Shown here: one piece after another, positions 43,504 through 56,009 of the stretch
Layout: each line of letters begins with the position of its first letter
Position numbering within the stretch: position 1 is the first letter of the stretch
Source of the DNA: Entoloma clypeatum
Lineage: Eukaryota > Basidiomycota > Agaricomycetes > Agaricales > Entolomataceae
DNA length: 64,000 nucleotides
Assembly: GCA_963565915.1 (NCBI GenBank)
Contig: OY751494.1
Location: forward strand, 1,302,001-1,366,000
Direction of reading: 5' to 3'
Position numbers and translations under genes: made by a program
Notes under the pieces: generated by a model
Databases searched by the model: none
What the model saw: only the letters and a program-made list of their open reading frames with translations
What the model was told of the DNA's origin: nothing

Positions 43504-46500
43504 TGAGTGAACTGGGGAAATCGTGAATGGGAGTTACCTGACTTTATAGTAAATCGCGAGTTGGTTGCAGAGACGCTACTACTTTGGATCTCACACAGTA
43601 GATCTGTCCTCCCACGTGTCGTTCGTCCAATCCCGGGAATCCCAGGAATCGTGGGTGAATCCTACGTGTAGATAGCCTTTTGACTTCTTTCCTTTCCAGA
43701 ACGATCGTAGATGGTCATGTTTTGCGAGTGCGGCAGTCATGCGCTTACTCCGGATAGATAACTCGCGTCAGGGCAGCAATCACTTGTATTTTTTTCACCA
43801 GCCATCCGAGGAGCATTCGACGACACTTCACTCCCGCCGCGGTACGTTCCCGACCTTGCCAAACCAGTTGCAACAGTCCGACGATTCCTCATACCATGAT
43901 CAGAATTCTGGAACCTTTGGGCCAACATTCAAGACCTTGACATCCGAGTCCCTACCTCGGACACATATATAGATCTCTACGACCGCCCTCCCATCGCCTC
44001 GGAATTTTCTCCGCGTACTTCTCCAGATATCTATCATCATCCGGTTAGAGATCAGCATCGCCGCCTTAATGAGCCTTGTCGTCGACAGTGGCTTGCAGTG
44101 CCTTATTTTTCGTCATCCATACCTTTGATCTACGCCCAAGGAGGTTTCAGGACGACTGGCGGATGCCGTGCGGATCTCGTTTCGCTCAGCAGATCCCCTC
44201 GGCAAATCAATTCTATTGGGCCGCCGTGGTGATCACCAGTGCGTTCTGACTTATCATTTCGCCACATGTTTGTCCAGCGAGTTTTCAAAACCACCTCCAA
44301 TCCGAACCTGTGATTTTCACTCTCACCGCTAACCCCAAGTTATTAGCCCAAGGTACGTTTCGTTCGATTTACAAAGTTCACTCCGTCAATAACATGAAGA
44401 GATATATCATCAAGGTGTATAACGCAGAAAGACATATGGTTGCTAAATCTGAATAGGATAGTTGATAATTTTAGGAAACCCGCCAGGACTGAAAGGTACC
44501 GACCTCGAGCATGATGCATTCCCGGTCACTGACTTCCATTCCTAAGAACTCTGAAGGAGTGCAATATAATTCACAGCTGCTCGTGTGCCCAGAGTGAGGG
44601 CACGCCCGACGACACTGCTCTCGGTTCAATAGCCTCCGTTTACCCATGGAAACGAACAGGCAAAGTATCCCAAATTTACCTTACCCGTATGGGTCCGTCT
44701 TGGACGCCCGAAGTTGTCAGCATCGGGTCAGCCGTTTAGATGATCTGCCGTTATTTTCTCACCTGTTGCTACAGGCCGTATCTGCCCACTCTATAGTATC
44801 TCTGGATTGGCTCAGGCAATAACATGACCGATTGGGAACCCCTGTGCTGCAACATCCTTGATCGACCCTCGATCAAAACCTTGACTACATAGTAACCCCG
44901 GGGTTTCGACAGGATATGTTTGATTGGCTCAGGTTCCGGGACTTCCTCGAAGTTGGGATGGGCCAGAGCCGATCACTCTATTTGGTTTCGCTCGCAGTTG
45001 GAGGGAAAAGTGGACTTGGCTGAAGCTAAAAAGCCAGATCGAACACTCACGACGGTGTTCTGGGCCACAATATGTATACTTGTACTTGGTCCACGCTTGG
45101 AAGGATATCGCGGACTCCGATTTCACATCTCTGGGGGGAAAGCGCGCTTCACCGTCACTTCTTGGATAGTCGATCATTCGCACCGAGCATCGCCCCGACA
45201 ATCAAACTCAAGGAATAGTATAAGAAAATAGAAAATACTATATACACATGAGTCTAGCCAAATTTGGCCATACCACATAGTAAAATGACAAAACGCCGCG
45301 ACCCTGGACCTTTGATCGTTGACGGTGACAGTTTCCGTCAAATGGAACCTTTTGAGTCTTGAGTTTTGAGTGCCTGCTTCCAATTCTTCGTCTTGATATT
45401 TCGACTTTGGGTTCTTCTTTTCCATATTCAAGCGCCGCCTTTGAGAGTTACCCTCGATCTCGAGACACTGTCACCGATGCGCTCCCGTCAAATGGTATGA
45501 GAATCTGATTGCACAGTAGACGGCCGCAGATGTGAAAGGTAAATAAACAAAACTCCTGCCTGCGATCTGGAACCGGGGAGGTGACGCTGGCACGGAGATA
45601 TGCGCGCTTTCATGTCAACATTGCCGTTATACCTTTTGTCTTTCGAAGTTTTCCACAACCCAAGTTGGCATGCCTATCATCGGGGAGAGTTTATCACTCT
45701 GTAGGCATCGCCTAGCTATAGGGTTTTGTTCTGTCACTCGAACATTTGCCAGCATACAGTACGGTTTGCAGTTGGCATTTCGTTTTACGTGTGGCGACGC
45801 ACTGGCGGTGCGGGGCGATTCTCGAGCTTTAAAGCAGCTCGAATCTACATCCGCTCCTCATCCTTTTCTTCTGCCTGTCAGCAATGTTGACCGTCCTGCC
45901 TTACACTATTCGGATCCTCCCGTGTACAACCTCGATCGAAGGCGCACTCTGTAAGTTTGCGTAAAGGGGCAGATAGGGTAGATGCCTGCTAATACCCATC
46001 GAGCAGTGTGTACTTATTCCTCCGTTCGGTTGTTTTTATGGGCGCATCAGATTGGTAACTATTGTAGAATACGCTTTGACGTATTCATCCCTGTGAAGAT
46101 GTAAGATGTTGCAGAATCCAGGTGTGAGAAGGTCGCTTCAACTTGCGTGATTTGCCGTTTGTGTCCTTTCCTGAATGCTGTGTAGGTATAGATGCCGGAG
46201 GAACGTAAGGCTGGTTGCTGCAGGAGTGTGAAAGTGAAGATCCGCATGGTGCATCAAGCGGGGCATCGCGGGGAACTGATAGCTGGAATCAGTGCATTTT
46301 GCATGGCGAAAGATTGAGTTCTTGAAAACAAATAGCACTGACACACACGGATAACAAATGAACGGGGGGAAGTCACCGTTATCCCTTCACAGATAAGCTG
46401 TACGTCAATATGAAGACCGCACAACGTAAGAACAGTTCTGAAGGAAAACAACAACTGGGGAAGCCAAGGTAGAATGCGACAGGACGGGGGACCAGGCATG

Positions 46501-47147
46501 AGACCTCGATTCGATTTTCCTTGGACAATCAATGAAGAGCTTGAGTATCAGGATGCAAATGAAAAGGAAGTTCCCGCCTTGCGCGTTCCTCACAGATTGA
46601 AAATTTTCTTCCTATTTCGTGCTTTGTTCAAGGAGATCGGAGGCAGAGCGGAATTACTTGACAATAGAAAAGCAGAAAGGTCTCCGCTGATGCGAGTTCA
46701 GAACAAAATAACATTCGCCTTTCGCGGGTGACGACGATTGATCTGTTGATTGATTGATATAGGCAGAGGGAATGGATGCCGGGTCGTTGACCAAAAGCTG
46801 GTCATAAGAAGCTCAAACTCGACAGCAGAGCTCAGGAAGTTAAAGGGGGAGGTTATGATTCGAAACCAAGAGTTTTTTGAATTGCCTGTCGAAACTTCTA
46901 TCCTTTGGTTCGGCACGCAGGTTATCAATCGATTCATAAGTAAGATCGTCACACTGTTCAAAAATGACACGACCTTCACCTCGCAACTCATATGATCTGC
47001 TTGCCGTACATGACCCATGTTGATTGGCCCAGCCTGCTGTTTGCCTCCGATGCGATTTTCTGACTAGAAGAACATTTGCACAATTCAGAAGGAACCTCAG
47101 CTACGCATGACAACTTACACAATACGCAGGAACCAGCGCTCTTGGTT
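43504..47147. other. 3.6 kb without a supported gene (copy A)
   Basis: Between the CFA synthase start and the ARL2 3' end. Many short ORFs, none recognisable. The longest suggestive piece is a plus-strand, stop-free stretch of about 110 codons without ATG at about 43905-44230 (includes DTYIDLYDRPPIASEF). A short repeat gattggctcagg occurs twice near 44808 and 44922. Confidence 0.4.
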
Positions 47148-48112
47148 TTAAGACCCCGGGACTGGCGTTGTGTGTCTCTCGCGCGGAGATCGGGGTGTTG
47201 TGGTGCTATAGTACAATCTGTTCGCCACGTCGCCGACTACCCAATCTAAGCCATCCACTAGGTTGATCCCAGTCATAGCACTGCAAGGATAGATCTTCCA
47301 ATTGTGAGTTGTGATAGCATGGAGGTCCAAAATCTAAGGGAGAAGCAAACCGCATTAGCAGGGAGTCATATTGGTGGCAAGAACCGAAAAGACATGTCAA
47401 AGACGGGACATGAAAAACGATAATCATAGGGAGAAAACACACACATCTTCGATCTCGGCGTCTGTCATTGAGCCGTGCAGATCTTGCTTATTGGCAAAAA
47501 CGAGTAGCGAAGCGCCGGACAGTCGCTATAATCATGATCGACAGTGACCCAATTCCAACACGACGGCGTTGTCAGTAGCAGTATTTGTTTGACTGGGACG
47601 AATTTGTCACTTACGTCCTCGGTTAGAAGACTGTGGAGTTCGTCTTTGCAGTCTGCCATGCGCATTTTATCCCCGGAATCGACAACCCACACAAGCGCGT
47701 CTGTTTGCTCAAAATAGTTACGCCAATACGGTCGCAGCGTGCGTTGGCCGCCGACGTCCCCTGGCAGAGTTTCGACATGGGTAGTGCGTGTTGTAAAGAG
47801 TAGACGCACAAATGTTCAAGGTATATCTCAAACGTGAAGCTGTCAAAGGGAACCAGCCCTGGGCCTTCTTGATCACTTACTTGCCATGCGCAAATGTCTT
47901 GATGTTGAACCCGAGAGTAGGACTGACGCTTTTGATGTCTTCACCGTTGAGCTTCTTTAGGATCGTCGTTTTCCCCGCATTGTCCAAGCCGCTGATGGCA
48001 GATTTGAAATCCAAAATCCACAAGGTTCTGCGGTTTATGAAACTTACAGAAAGAGAATGCGCATTTCTCTTTCTTTCTGGCGATTTTTGCGGATGATGGT
48101 GAGCAGACCCAT
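47148..48112 (-). CDS. ARL2: ARF-like GTPase ARL2 (Alp41-type), copy A
   Basis: Small GTPase that works with tubulin-folding cofactors in making alpha/beta-tubulin dimers. Six exons on the minus strand: 48112-48048, 47991-47881, 47826-47810 (17 nt), 47760-47615, 47525-47445, 47333-47148; 201 residues. Motifs seen: MGLLTIIRK (Gly2 as in ARF/ARL), G1 GLDNAGKT, T of [10 protein letters not shown] (switch I), G3 WDVGGQ, G4 NKQD, and G5 CSAMTG. The tail after NRLYYST is about 15-20 residues longer than in animal or yeast ARL2. The ATG is 63 bp from the divergent eIF5B ATG. Confidence 0.93.
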
Positions 48113-48175
48113 GGTGCTCACGTGACAGTACCCTAGTCGCAACCACCAAAACCTCCTTGACGCGATAAACTGATA
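48113..48175. promoter_or_regulatory. 63-bp bidirectional intergenic region, ARL2 / eIF5B (copy A)
   Basis: Only 63 bp lie between the two divergent start codons, so the two core promoters and 5' UTRs must overlap each other or the neighbouring coding sequence. It contains a cacgtg E-box (gctcacgtgac, about 48117-48127). The same sequence occurs at 55947-56009. Confidence 0.6.
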
Positions 48176-48855
48176 ATGCCCCCGAAAAACAAAGCCAAGA
48201 AAGCCAAGAAGGGGGACGACGATTACTGGTGCGCTTTCAATATCCTTCGATCAGTGAAGATCTCATCGTATCGGTAGGGACAAGGCTGGTGAAGCTGTAC
48301 AAACAAACAACCTCTCCTCATTGCCCGTTATTGATGTCGACGAAACTCCAAGTCATCAGAGCGGGTCATCAGGGTTTGCAGCTCTGGGTATGATGGATGG
48401 CACGGGTGGAGGGGGAGAGGAGGAAGAGGATTTTGGTGGGCTCATGGTCCGTGGCTTTGCAATTTGGCCATTCTTATGATATCCCTCTCATTTTAGCATT
48501 CAGTCGACCCTCAAAGCGACAGCGGCAAAAGGCCAGAAAGAGAAGAAAAAAATCAAGAAACCTGAACTGGCGCCTGGTGATGGATCAGATACTGAGAATG
48601 CTACCGTGAACAACGCTCCTGTCCAAGTAACGGCCGATGATCTTGCAGATGAGGAGTGGGGACCAGTGAAGCAGAAAAAGAAGAAGGAGAAGAAGGGTAA
48701 AGGAACGAAGGGCAAGGGCGAAGACAGTGATCAGGAAGGCGCCAACGAGGAGCCAGGTGAGCTTGAGAGTCTGAGAACGTTCGCTCTTGCCTAAAACAAG
48801 GAAAAGCTGCAGCACCTGCGCCTGGAACTATTGTACTTCCAGACCGTGATGTCCC
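48176..48855 (+). CDS. FUN12: eIF5B, 5' part only (copy A, cut by the assembly gap)
   Basis: Exons 48176-48228, 48278-48446, 48504-48756 and 48801 onward, identical to the first exons of the complete gene at 56010. The fourth exon runs into the N gap at 48856 after about 200 codons in total. This is not a separate gene if the two contigs overlap. Confidence 0.9.
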
Positions 48856-49055
48856 NNNNNNNNNNNNNNNNNNNNNNNNNNNNNNNNNNNNNNNNNNNNN
48901 NNNNNNNNNNNNNNNNNNNNNNNNNNNNNNNNNNNNNNNNNNNNNNNNNNNNNNNNNNNNNNNNNNNNNNNNNNNNNNNNNNNNNNNNNNNNNNNNNNNN
49001 NNNNNNNNNNNNNNNNNNNNNNNNNNNNNNNNNNNNNNNNNNNNNNNNNNNNNNN
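48856..49055. other. Assembly gap, 200 N
   Basis: Exactly 200 undetermined bases, a round number typical of a scaffolding placeholder. Both flanks belong to the same 7634-bp repeated sequence: its end on the left and its beginning on the right. Confidence 0.99.
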
Positions 49056-49392
49056 TAAAGTCCATAGCTTGCACAAGAGGTTGATAAAGTGGATGAGGGG
49101 GGTATTTATGATGTGGGCGTCCCGAACGAGTGTGCAAATGATACTCTATGATAATTAAATATGATCTAGCATTAGAATTTCAAAAGATGAATAAAGATGA
49201 TACACGGCCTAAGGACAGCATGGTGCGTGAATGAATCGTCGACTGACGGCGCGCGGTTTTCGTTCGGTCGTGTGAGAGAGATGTCTTGTGCAGCTTCAAC
49301 AGGAATAGTGGTAAATGGTATGCGCGGTAAGTGGGCTGAGCGAAGTTGGGAACGAATGGATGAGGGGTAGGCTACACGTCGAGTTTTACTCC

Positions 49393-51337
49393 TCAATCCG
49401 ACCTCAGCGCCGGTGTGTCGTTCTGAAAAAATCACGAACGATATAGTTAGCGACTATATCCCTATATTTGATCAAGTAGCAGGAAACTTACAGGTCGGAT
49501 AAATGTCAACATATGACATGTAATGTACCCCTTCGAGAACCCAGCGCCAGCATAGGCGAAAAGATAATGCCATTTTCGCTTGAATGCTTCATAATCTGCG
49601 CGATTGCGCAGTGCGGGGTAATCTTTCGCGATGATGTCTTGTGTGAGATTCGCGTCAAGGCGATATCCCCATTCACGGAGCGTGCGCGGGTAGTCTATAA
49701 CGAACACAAATCAATTAAACTAAGGGGATTGAGATGAATGTGGGGAAAACGTACGAGCAGCGTGGTTCTCGACACCCTCGAGCGTGAACTGGTTATGTGA
49801 ACCAGCCTGCGCGGCAGTGATAAGGGCTGTCGCGCTCGGAAGGCACGAATTCGGCCACATGTAACGGCGCATGAAGTCTTCTGCTCTAAGAAAGTTATTC
49901 AACACCTGTTATCAAAGTAGGTAGAGGTTGATAGACGCACTGATACCCAGTATATCGAGATTCGGGAAACGTTGATGCGGAGACGACGGCCGTCGCCCCA
50001 TGTGCTTTTAGAGCAAAGTTAACGAGCTTGAAGTATGTGGCATAGTGTTTTGCGCCGACGTGCTGGTTTGAATGTTATTATGATACCGGGGAACGAGGGG
50101 CGCCGATCTCACCTCGAGCATTTCGATGCTCACAAAAGCATCAAAAGCTTTTTCAAACTCTTGCGGTATCTCGCGGTAGTCCATTAAATGCACGCGTATC
50201 CGGTCTTGCAGACCAGCTGCCCGTATCCTCTCCTCTGCGAGAGTTTTTTGCTCTATCGACAGTGTCAATGTGTCGACTTCACATCCATAACTCTTGGCGG
50301 CCTAAAATTGAAGCCACGTGGAGGTCAGTTCTAAATTTAGCAGGCCAGGTTGGGAATGAAATCGTACCTCGATGGCAAGTCCACCCCAGCCTGATCCAAA
50401 CTCTAGTATCCTATGTCCAGGCTTGACGCGTGCCTTGTCTAGTACGTGCCTGATTTTGCGAAGCTGGGCTGCTTCGAGGTCGTTTGGCCTCGGAACTTTT
50501 TCTGTCTCCAGGTCACCGCGCACACCACCTTCGGCATCAGACCAAAGTGCACATGAGTACATCATTTCGCGGCTCAAAAAGGCCTGTTCCCGAGAAGGGG
50601 CATCAGTTAAGTTATATGATATCAGATTACAGTAATCTGAGCCCACCTTGAAGAGTTGATTTGATTGGTCGTAGCTGGCGATGGCGTTCAGGCGGGCCTG
50701 TGAGCGCGTTTGGCCGAGGAAAGAGTTGTAGAGACCGGAGATAGCCGAGGAGACACGAGCGACTGCAGAGGACAGGGTCTGTTCCATACCTGCTTGATTG
50801 TCGAGCCATAGCTGTAACGTGGATCAGTCTTAACTCAAGCTATAGGATGGGAAGTAGCGCGCCACGTACATTCATGCAGGACTTGAGGGATGAAACATCG
50901 ATATCGCCGATCATGTAAGCTTCACTGACTGGAGAAAGTGTTAGAGCAGTGCCTAGGACCCTGGGATCTGAGTGGACGCGTACATCCTAGATCGCCAGAC
51001 AGGAGGAGGCGCAGCCAGAAGTTGTCGTTGACGACGGTGAGGTGGACGTTGGTACATCCGTTTTGGTAGCGGCCGAAGGAGCGCGTTCCATCAGAGTCGG
51101 AAATAGTGAGGTGACCGATGTCTATTGCGTCTTGGAGGACAGCCAATATTGAGCTGCGCGCTGGGGAGACAGGGTTAGATATCGGGTGGTGGAACGATAA
51201 TCGGACGGGGTACCGAAAGAGAGGATCCATGAGCGGGGACTGAGAAGTGAAGACAAGGCAGACGATGTCTGGATGGACTTCCGAGAGGATGATGGGCCGG
51301 GAAAGGCTACGCAGGGGGGCTGAGAATGGGAAGACAT
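49393..51337 (-). CDS. Cyclopropane-fatty-acyl-phospholipid synthase (CFA type), copy B
   Basis: Same gene as at 41559-43503, shifted by 7834: exons 51337-51214, 51160-50984, 50928-50870, 50811-50647, 50583-50368, 50301-50113, 50065-49941, 49885-49755, 49694-49492, 49422-49393. The translation is identical. Probably the same locus counted twice. Confidence 0.9.
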
Positions 51338-54300
51338 TGAGTGAACTGGGGAAATCGTGAATGGGAGTTACCTGACTTTATAGTAAATCGCGAGTTGGTT
51401 GCAGAGACGCTACTACTTTGGATCTCACACAGTAGATCTGTCCTCCCACGTGTCGTTCGTCCAATCCCGGGAATCCCAGGAATCGTGGGTGAATCCTACG
51501 TGTAGATAGCCTTTTGACTTCTTTCCTTTCCAGAACGATCGTAGATGGTCATGTTTTGCGAGTGCGGCAGTCATGCGCTTACTCCGGATAGATAACTCGC
51601 GTCAGGGCAGCAATCACTTGTATTTTTTTCACCAGCCATCCGAGGAGCATTCGACGACACTTCACTCCCGCCGCGGTACGTTCCCGACCTTGCCAAACCA
51701 GTTGCAACAGTCCGACGATTCCTCATACCATGATCAGAATTCTGGAACCTTTGGGCCAACATTCAAGACCTTGACATCCGAGTCCCTACCTCGGACACAT
51801 ATATAGATCTCTACGACCGCCCTCCCATCGCCTCGGAATTTTCTCCGCGTACTTCTCCAGATATCTATCATCATCCGGTTAGAGATCAGCATCGCCGCCT
51901 TAATGAGCCTTGTCGTCGACAGTGGCTTGCAGTGCCTTATTTTTCGTCATCCATACCTTTGATCTACGCCCAAGGAGGTTTCAGGACGACTGGCGGATGC
52001 CGTGCGGATCTCGTTTCGCTCAGCAGATCCCCTCGGCAAATCAATTCTATTGGGCCGCCGTGGTGATCACCAGTGCGTTCTGACTTATCATTTCGCCACA
52101 TGTTTGTCCAGCGAGTTTTCAAAACCACCTCCAATCCGAACCTGTGATTTTCACTCTCACCGCTAACCCCAAGTTATTAGCCCAAGGTACGTTTCGTTCG
52201 ATTTACAAAGTTCACTCCGTCAATAACATGAAGAGATATATCATCAAGGTGTATAACGCAGAAAGACATATGGTTGCTAAATCTGAATAGGATAGTTGAT
52301 AATTTTAGGAAACCCGCCAGGACTGAAAGGTACCGACCTCGAGCATGATGCATTCCCGGTCACTGACTTCCATTCCTAAGAACTCTGAAGGAGTGCAATA
52401 TAATTCACAGCTGCTCGTGTGCCCAGAGTGAGGGCACGCCCGACGACACTGCTCTCGGTTCAATAGCCTCCGTTTACCCATGGAAACGAACAGGCAAAGT
52501 ATCCCAAATTTACCTTACCCGTATGGGTCCGTCTTGGACGCCCGAAGTTGTCAGCATCGGGTCAGCCGTTTAGATGATCTGCCGTTATTTTCTCACCTGT
52601 TGCTACAGGCCGTATCTGCCCACTCTATAGTATCTCTGGATTGGCTCAGGCAATAACATGACCGATTGGGAACCCCTGTGCTGCAACATCCTTGATCGAC
52701 CCTCGATCAAAACCTTGACTACATAGTAACCCCGGGGTTTCGACAGGATATGTTTGATTGGCTCAGGTTCCGGGACTTCCTCGAAGTTGGGATGGGCCAG
52801 AGCCGATCACTCTATTTGGTTTCGCTCGCAGTTGGAGGGAAAAGTGGACTTGGCTGAAGCTAAAAAGCCAGATCGAACACTCACGACGGTGTTCTGGGCC
52901 ACAATATGTATACTTGTACTTGGTCCACGCTTGGAAGGATATCGCGGACTCCGATTTCACATCTCTGGGGGGAAAGCGCGCTTCACCGTCACTTCTTGGA
53001 TAGTCGATCATTCGCACCGAGCATCGCCCCGACAATCAAACTCAAGGAATAGTATAAGAAAATAGAAAATACTATATACACATGAGTCTAGCCAAATTTG
53101 GCCATACCACATAGTAAAATGACAAAACGCCGCGACCCTGGACCTTTGATCGTTGACGGTGACAGTTTCCGTCAAATGGAACCTTTTGAGTCTTGAGTTT
53201 TGAGTGCCTGCTTCCAATTCTTCGTCTTGATATTTCGACTTTGGGTTCTTCTTTTCCATATTCAAGCGCCGCCTTTGAGAGTTACCCTCGATCTCGAGAC
53301 ACTGTCACCGATGCGCTCCCGTCAAATGGTATGAGAATCTGATTGCACAGTAGACGGCCGCAGATGTGAAAGGTAAATAAACAAAACTCCTGCCTGCGAT
53401 CTGGAACCGGGGAGGTGACGCTGGCACGGAGATATGCGCGCTTTCATGTCAACATTGCCGTTATACCTTTTGTCTTTCGAAGTTTTCCACAACCCAAGTT
53501 GGCATGCCTATCATCGGGGAGAGTTTATCACTCTGTAGGCATCGCCTAGCTATAGGGTTTTGTTCTGTCACTCGAACATTTGCCAGCATACAGTACGGTT
53601 TGCAGTTGGCATTTCGTTTTACGTGTGGCGACGCACTGGCGGTGCGGGGCGATTCTCGAGCTTTAAAGCAGCTCGAATCTACATCCGCTCCTCATCCTTT
53701 TCTTCTGCCTGTCAGCAATGTTGACCGTCCTGCCTTACACTATTCGGATCCTCCCGTGTACAACCTCGATCGAAGGCGCACTCTGTAAGTTTGCGTAAAG
53801 GGGCAGATAGGGTAGATGCCTGCTAATACCCATCGAGCAGTGTGTACTTATTCCTCCGTTCGGTTGTTTTTATGGGCGCATCAGATTGGTAACTATTGTA
53901 GAATACGCTTTGACGTATTCATCCCTGTGAAGATGTAAGATGTTGCAGAATCCAGGTGTGAGAAGGTCGCTTCAACTTGCGTGATTTGCCGTTTGTGTCC
54001 TTTCCTGAATGCTGTGTAGGTATAGATGCCGGAGGAACGTAAGGCTGGTTGCTGCAGGAGTGTGAAAGTGAAGATCCGCATGGTGCATCAAGCGGGGCAT
54101 CGCGGGGAACTGATAGCTGGAATCAGTGCATTTTGCATGGCGAAAGATTGAGTTCTTGAAAACAAATAGCACTGACACACACGGATAACAAATGAACGGG
54201 GGGAAGTCACCGTTATCCCTTCACAGATAAGCTGTACGTCAATATGAAGACCGCACAACGTAAGAACAGTTCTGAAGGAAAACAACAACTGGGGAAGCCA

Positions 54301-54981
54301 AGGTAGAATGCGACAGGACGGGGGACCAGGCATGAGACCTCGATTCGATTTTCCTTGGACAATCAATGAAGAGCTTGAGTATCAGGATGCAAATGAAAAG
54401 GAAGTTCCCGCCTTGCGCGTTCCTCACAGATTGAAAATTTTCTTCCTATTTCGTGCTTTGTTCAAGGAGATCGGAGGCAGAGCGGAATTACTTGACAATA
54501 GAAAAGCAGAAAGGTCTCCGCTGATGCGAGTTCAGAACAAAATAACATTCGCCTTTCGCGGGTGACGACGATTGATCTGTTGATTGATTGATATAGGCAG
54601 AGGGAATGGATGCCGGGTCGTTGACCAAAAGCTGGTCATAAGAAGCTCAAACTCGACAGCAGAGCTCAGGAAGTTAAAGGGGGAGGTTATGATTCGAAAC
54701 CAAGAGTTTTTTGAATTGCCTGTCGAAACTTCTATCCTTTGGTTCGGCACGCAGGTTATCAATCGATTCATAAGTAAGATCGTCACACTGTTCAAAAATG
54801 ACACGACCTTCACCTCGCAACTCATATGATCTGCTTGCCGTACATGACCCATGTTGATTGGCCCAGCCTGCTGTTTGCCTCCGATGCGATTTTCTGACTA
54901 GAAGAACATTTGCACAATTCAGAAGGAACCTCAGCTACGCATGACAACTTACACAATACGCAGGAACCAGCGCTCTTGGTT
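51338..54981. other. 3.6 kb without a supported gene (copy B)
   Basis: Repeat of 43504-47147; no supported gene. Confidence 0.4.
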
Positions 54982-55946
54982 TTAAGACCCCGGGACTGGC
55001 GTTGTGTGTCTCTCGCGCGGAGATCGGGGTGTTGTGGTGCTATAGTACAATCTGTTCGCCACGTCGCCGACTACCCAATCTAAGCCATCCACTAGGTTGA
55101 TCCCAGTCATAGCACTGCAAGGATAGATCTTCCAATTGTGAGTTGTGATAGCATGGAGGTCCAAAATCTAAGGGAGAAGCAAACCGCATTAGCAGGGAGT
55201 CATATTGGTGGCAAGAACCGAAAAGACATGTCAAAGACGGGACATGAAAAACGATAATCATAGGGAGAAAACACACACATCTTCGATCTCGGCGTCTGTC
55301 ATTGAGCCGTGCAGATCTTGCTTATTGGCAAAAACGAGTAGCGAAGCGCCGGACAGTCGCTATAATCATGATCGACAGTGACCCAATTCCAACACGACGG
55401 CGTTGTCAGTAGCAGTATTTGTTTGACTGGGACGAATTTGTCACTTACGTCCTCGGTTAGAAGACTGTGGAGTTCGTCTTTGCAGTCTGCCATGCGCATT
55501 TTATCCCCGGAATCGACAACCCACACAAGCGCGTCTGTTTGCTCAAAATAGTTACGCCAATACGGTCGCAGCGTGCGTTGGCCGCCGACGTCCCCTGGCA
55601 GAGTTTCGACATGGGTAGTGCGTGTTGTAAAGAGTAGACGCACAAATGTTCAAGGTATATCTCAAACGTGAAGCTGTCAAAGGGAACCAGCCCTGGGCCT
55701 TCTTGATCACTTACTTGCCATGCGCAAATGTCTTGATGTTGAACCCGAGAGTAGGACTGACGCTTTTGATGTCTTCACCGTTGAGCTTCTTTAGGATCGT
55801 CGTTTTCCCCGCATTGTCCAAGCCGCTGATGGCAGATTTGAAATCCAAAATCCACAAGGTTCTGCGGTTTATGAAACTTACAGAAAGAGAATGCGCATTT
55901 CTCTTTCTTTCTGGCGATTTTTGCGGATGATGGTGAGCAGACCCAT
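54982..55946 (-). CDS. ARL2: ARF-like GTPase ARL2 (Alp41-type), copy B
   Basis: Identical to 47148-48112 at offset 7834: exons 55946-55882, 55825-55715, 55660-55644, 55594-55449, 55359-55279, 55167-54982. Probably the same locus counted twice. Confidence 0.93.
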
Positions 55947-56009
55947 GGTGCTCACGTGACAGTACCCTAGTCGCAACCACCAAAACCTCCTTGACGCGAT
56001 AAACTGATA
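55947..56009. promoter_or_regulatory. 63-bp bidirectional intergenic region, ARL2 / eIF5B (copy B)
   Basis: Same sequence as 48113-48175: 63 bp between divergent start codons, with a cacgtg E-box. Confidence 0.6.

Larger units (their letters stand above)
41222..48855. repeat. Direct repeat copy A (7634 bp), probable contig overlap
   Basis: Repeats at a constant offset of 7834 bp as 49056-56689. Coding exons, introns, intergenic DNA and homopolymers agree wherever I compared them. Copy A ends exactly at the N gap. It holds a complete CFA synthase, a complete ARL2 and the first exons of eIF5B. Confidence 0.95.

Noticed and set aside
48601..49137. 178-codon minus-strand ORF crossing the N gap
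   Set aside because: It consists largely of undetermined residues and is antisense to eIF5B.
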